DNA of 6,023 nucleotides from NCBI GenBank assembly GCA_002084535.1, contig NBLI01000223.1, forward strand, positions 1 through 6,023. Direction: 5' to 3'. Of this stretch, positions 5,772-6,023 are shown one piece after another. Every line of letters begins with the position of its first letter. Position 1 is the first letter of the stretch. Position numbers and translations under genes: made by a program. Below the pieces are notes generated by a model. It saw only the letters and a program-made list of their open reading frames with translations. It ran no database searches and was not told the DNA's origin. Source of the stretch: Candidatus Zhuqueibacterota bacterium 4572_119 (GTDB lineage: Bacteria; Zhuqueibacterota; Zhuqueibacteria; Thermofontimicrobiales; Thermofontimicrobiaceae).

Positions 5772-6023
5772 ATGCTAAACTATTTTGTTACTCTTTTGTT
5801 TTTGGCTTGTTCTCAAATTGCCTTTGCGCAGGGATACATTCTCGGGGTTGGCGGCGGTCAGGAACGATATGGTGACTGGTCTGATGATCCCTACCGCTGG
5901 ATGGTGGAAAAATCCGGTTATGGGAAAATTATCAACATTGACGTCGATCCGACAAGCAGCTGGTATCCTGAATATTTTAAATATCTGGGCGCGTCCCAGG
6001 AAAGCCACTCAAAACAAATCCAG
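5772..6023 (+). CDS. Exported S51/type 1 glutamine amidotransferase-like protein, partial
   Basis: Only the first 84 codons are in the window; the frame is open to the edge. Residues 1-19 are a signal peptide with a good signal peptidase I site (AFA before Gln20). The mature part begins YILGVGGGQERYGDW (22-36) and continues to WYPEYFKYLGAS (64-75). This is the pattern of the first beta strand, glycine loop and following helix of peptidase-S51/cyanophycinase-like proteins; the catalytic GxSAG region would lie downstream. The gene starts 10 bases after the transporter stop, so it belongs to the same operon and may be a second secreted isopeptidase. An in-frame ATG at 5766 would add two residues, but the Shine-Dalgarno spacing favours 5772. 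Family call is moderate because the active site is not visible. Confidence 0.75.
   Translation, partial: MLNYFVTLLFLACSQIAFAQGYILGVGGGQERYGDWSDDPYRWMVEKSGYGKIINIDVDPTSSWYPEYFKYLGASQESHSKQIQ

Noticed and set aside
5775..6008. Minus-strand ORF of 77 codons at the right edge
   Set aside because: The plus-strand frame has a signal peptide, S51-like motifs and operon spacing, so the antisense frame is a shadow.

Overview
The window is an AT-rich bacterial chromosome segment from an apparently anaerobic or facultative Gram-negative organism. The evidence is exported proteins with signal peptides, an Rnf-type iron-sulfur subunit, and a DUF116 protein of the kind common in anaerobes. The gene mix and codon style would suit the FCB/Calditrichota side of the tree, but that placement is a guess from gene content. 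No rRNA, tRNA, CRISPR array or complete transposase gene is visible.

Layout. Bases 1-1027 (minus) hold the N-terminal 342 codons of an exported beta-propeller-like protein with a GTG start; its 3' end lies outside the window. Bases 1160-3372 (minus) are one transcription unit: a candidate promoter (3344-3372), an RnfB-like iron-sulfur protein, a small Nfu/NifU C-terminal-type scaffold protein, a membrane DUF116 protein with a TTG start, and a rho-independent terminator (1160-1191). From 3688 onward the plus strand carries a probable operon: a secreted cyanophycinase-like S51 peptidase, a YfcC/DcuC-superfamily transporter overlapping it, and the start of a second exported S51-like protein that runs off the right edge.

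Mobile DNA. The minus-strand unit is bracketed by two copies, in opposite orientation, of a non-coding palindromic element (MITE). The copies lie at 1207-1494 and 3504-3625. They share about 95% identity outside one insertion, begin with GTAA, have inverted repeats of about 42-44 bp, and are each flanked by their own 8-bp target duplication. The left copy carries a second palindromic insert of 151 bp at its centre, flanked by an 11-bp direct repeat. The left copy also landed exactly in the stop codon of the DUF116 gene, changing TAA to TAG and separating the gene from its terminator.

How the genes may work together. The minus-strand operon looks like iron-sulfur/electron-transfer work: RnfB carries up to four cluster sites and the Nfu protein could supply clusters. 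The other Rnf subunits are not in the window. The plus-strand operon looks like extracellular breakdown and uptake of cyanophycin or isopeptide-linked amino acids. However, the transporter appears to lack about 75-80 internal residues that include the family's most conserved first-half motifs, so it may be inactive or wrongly assembled.
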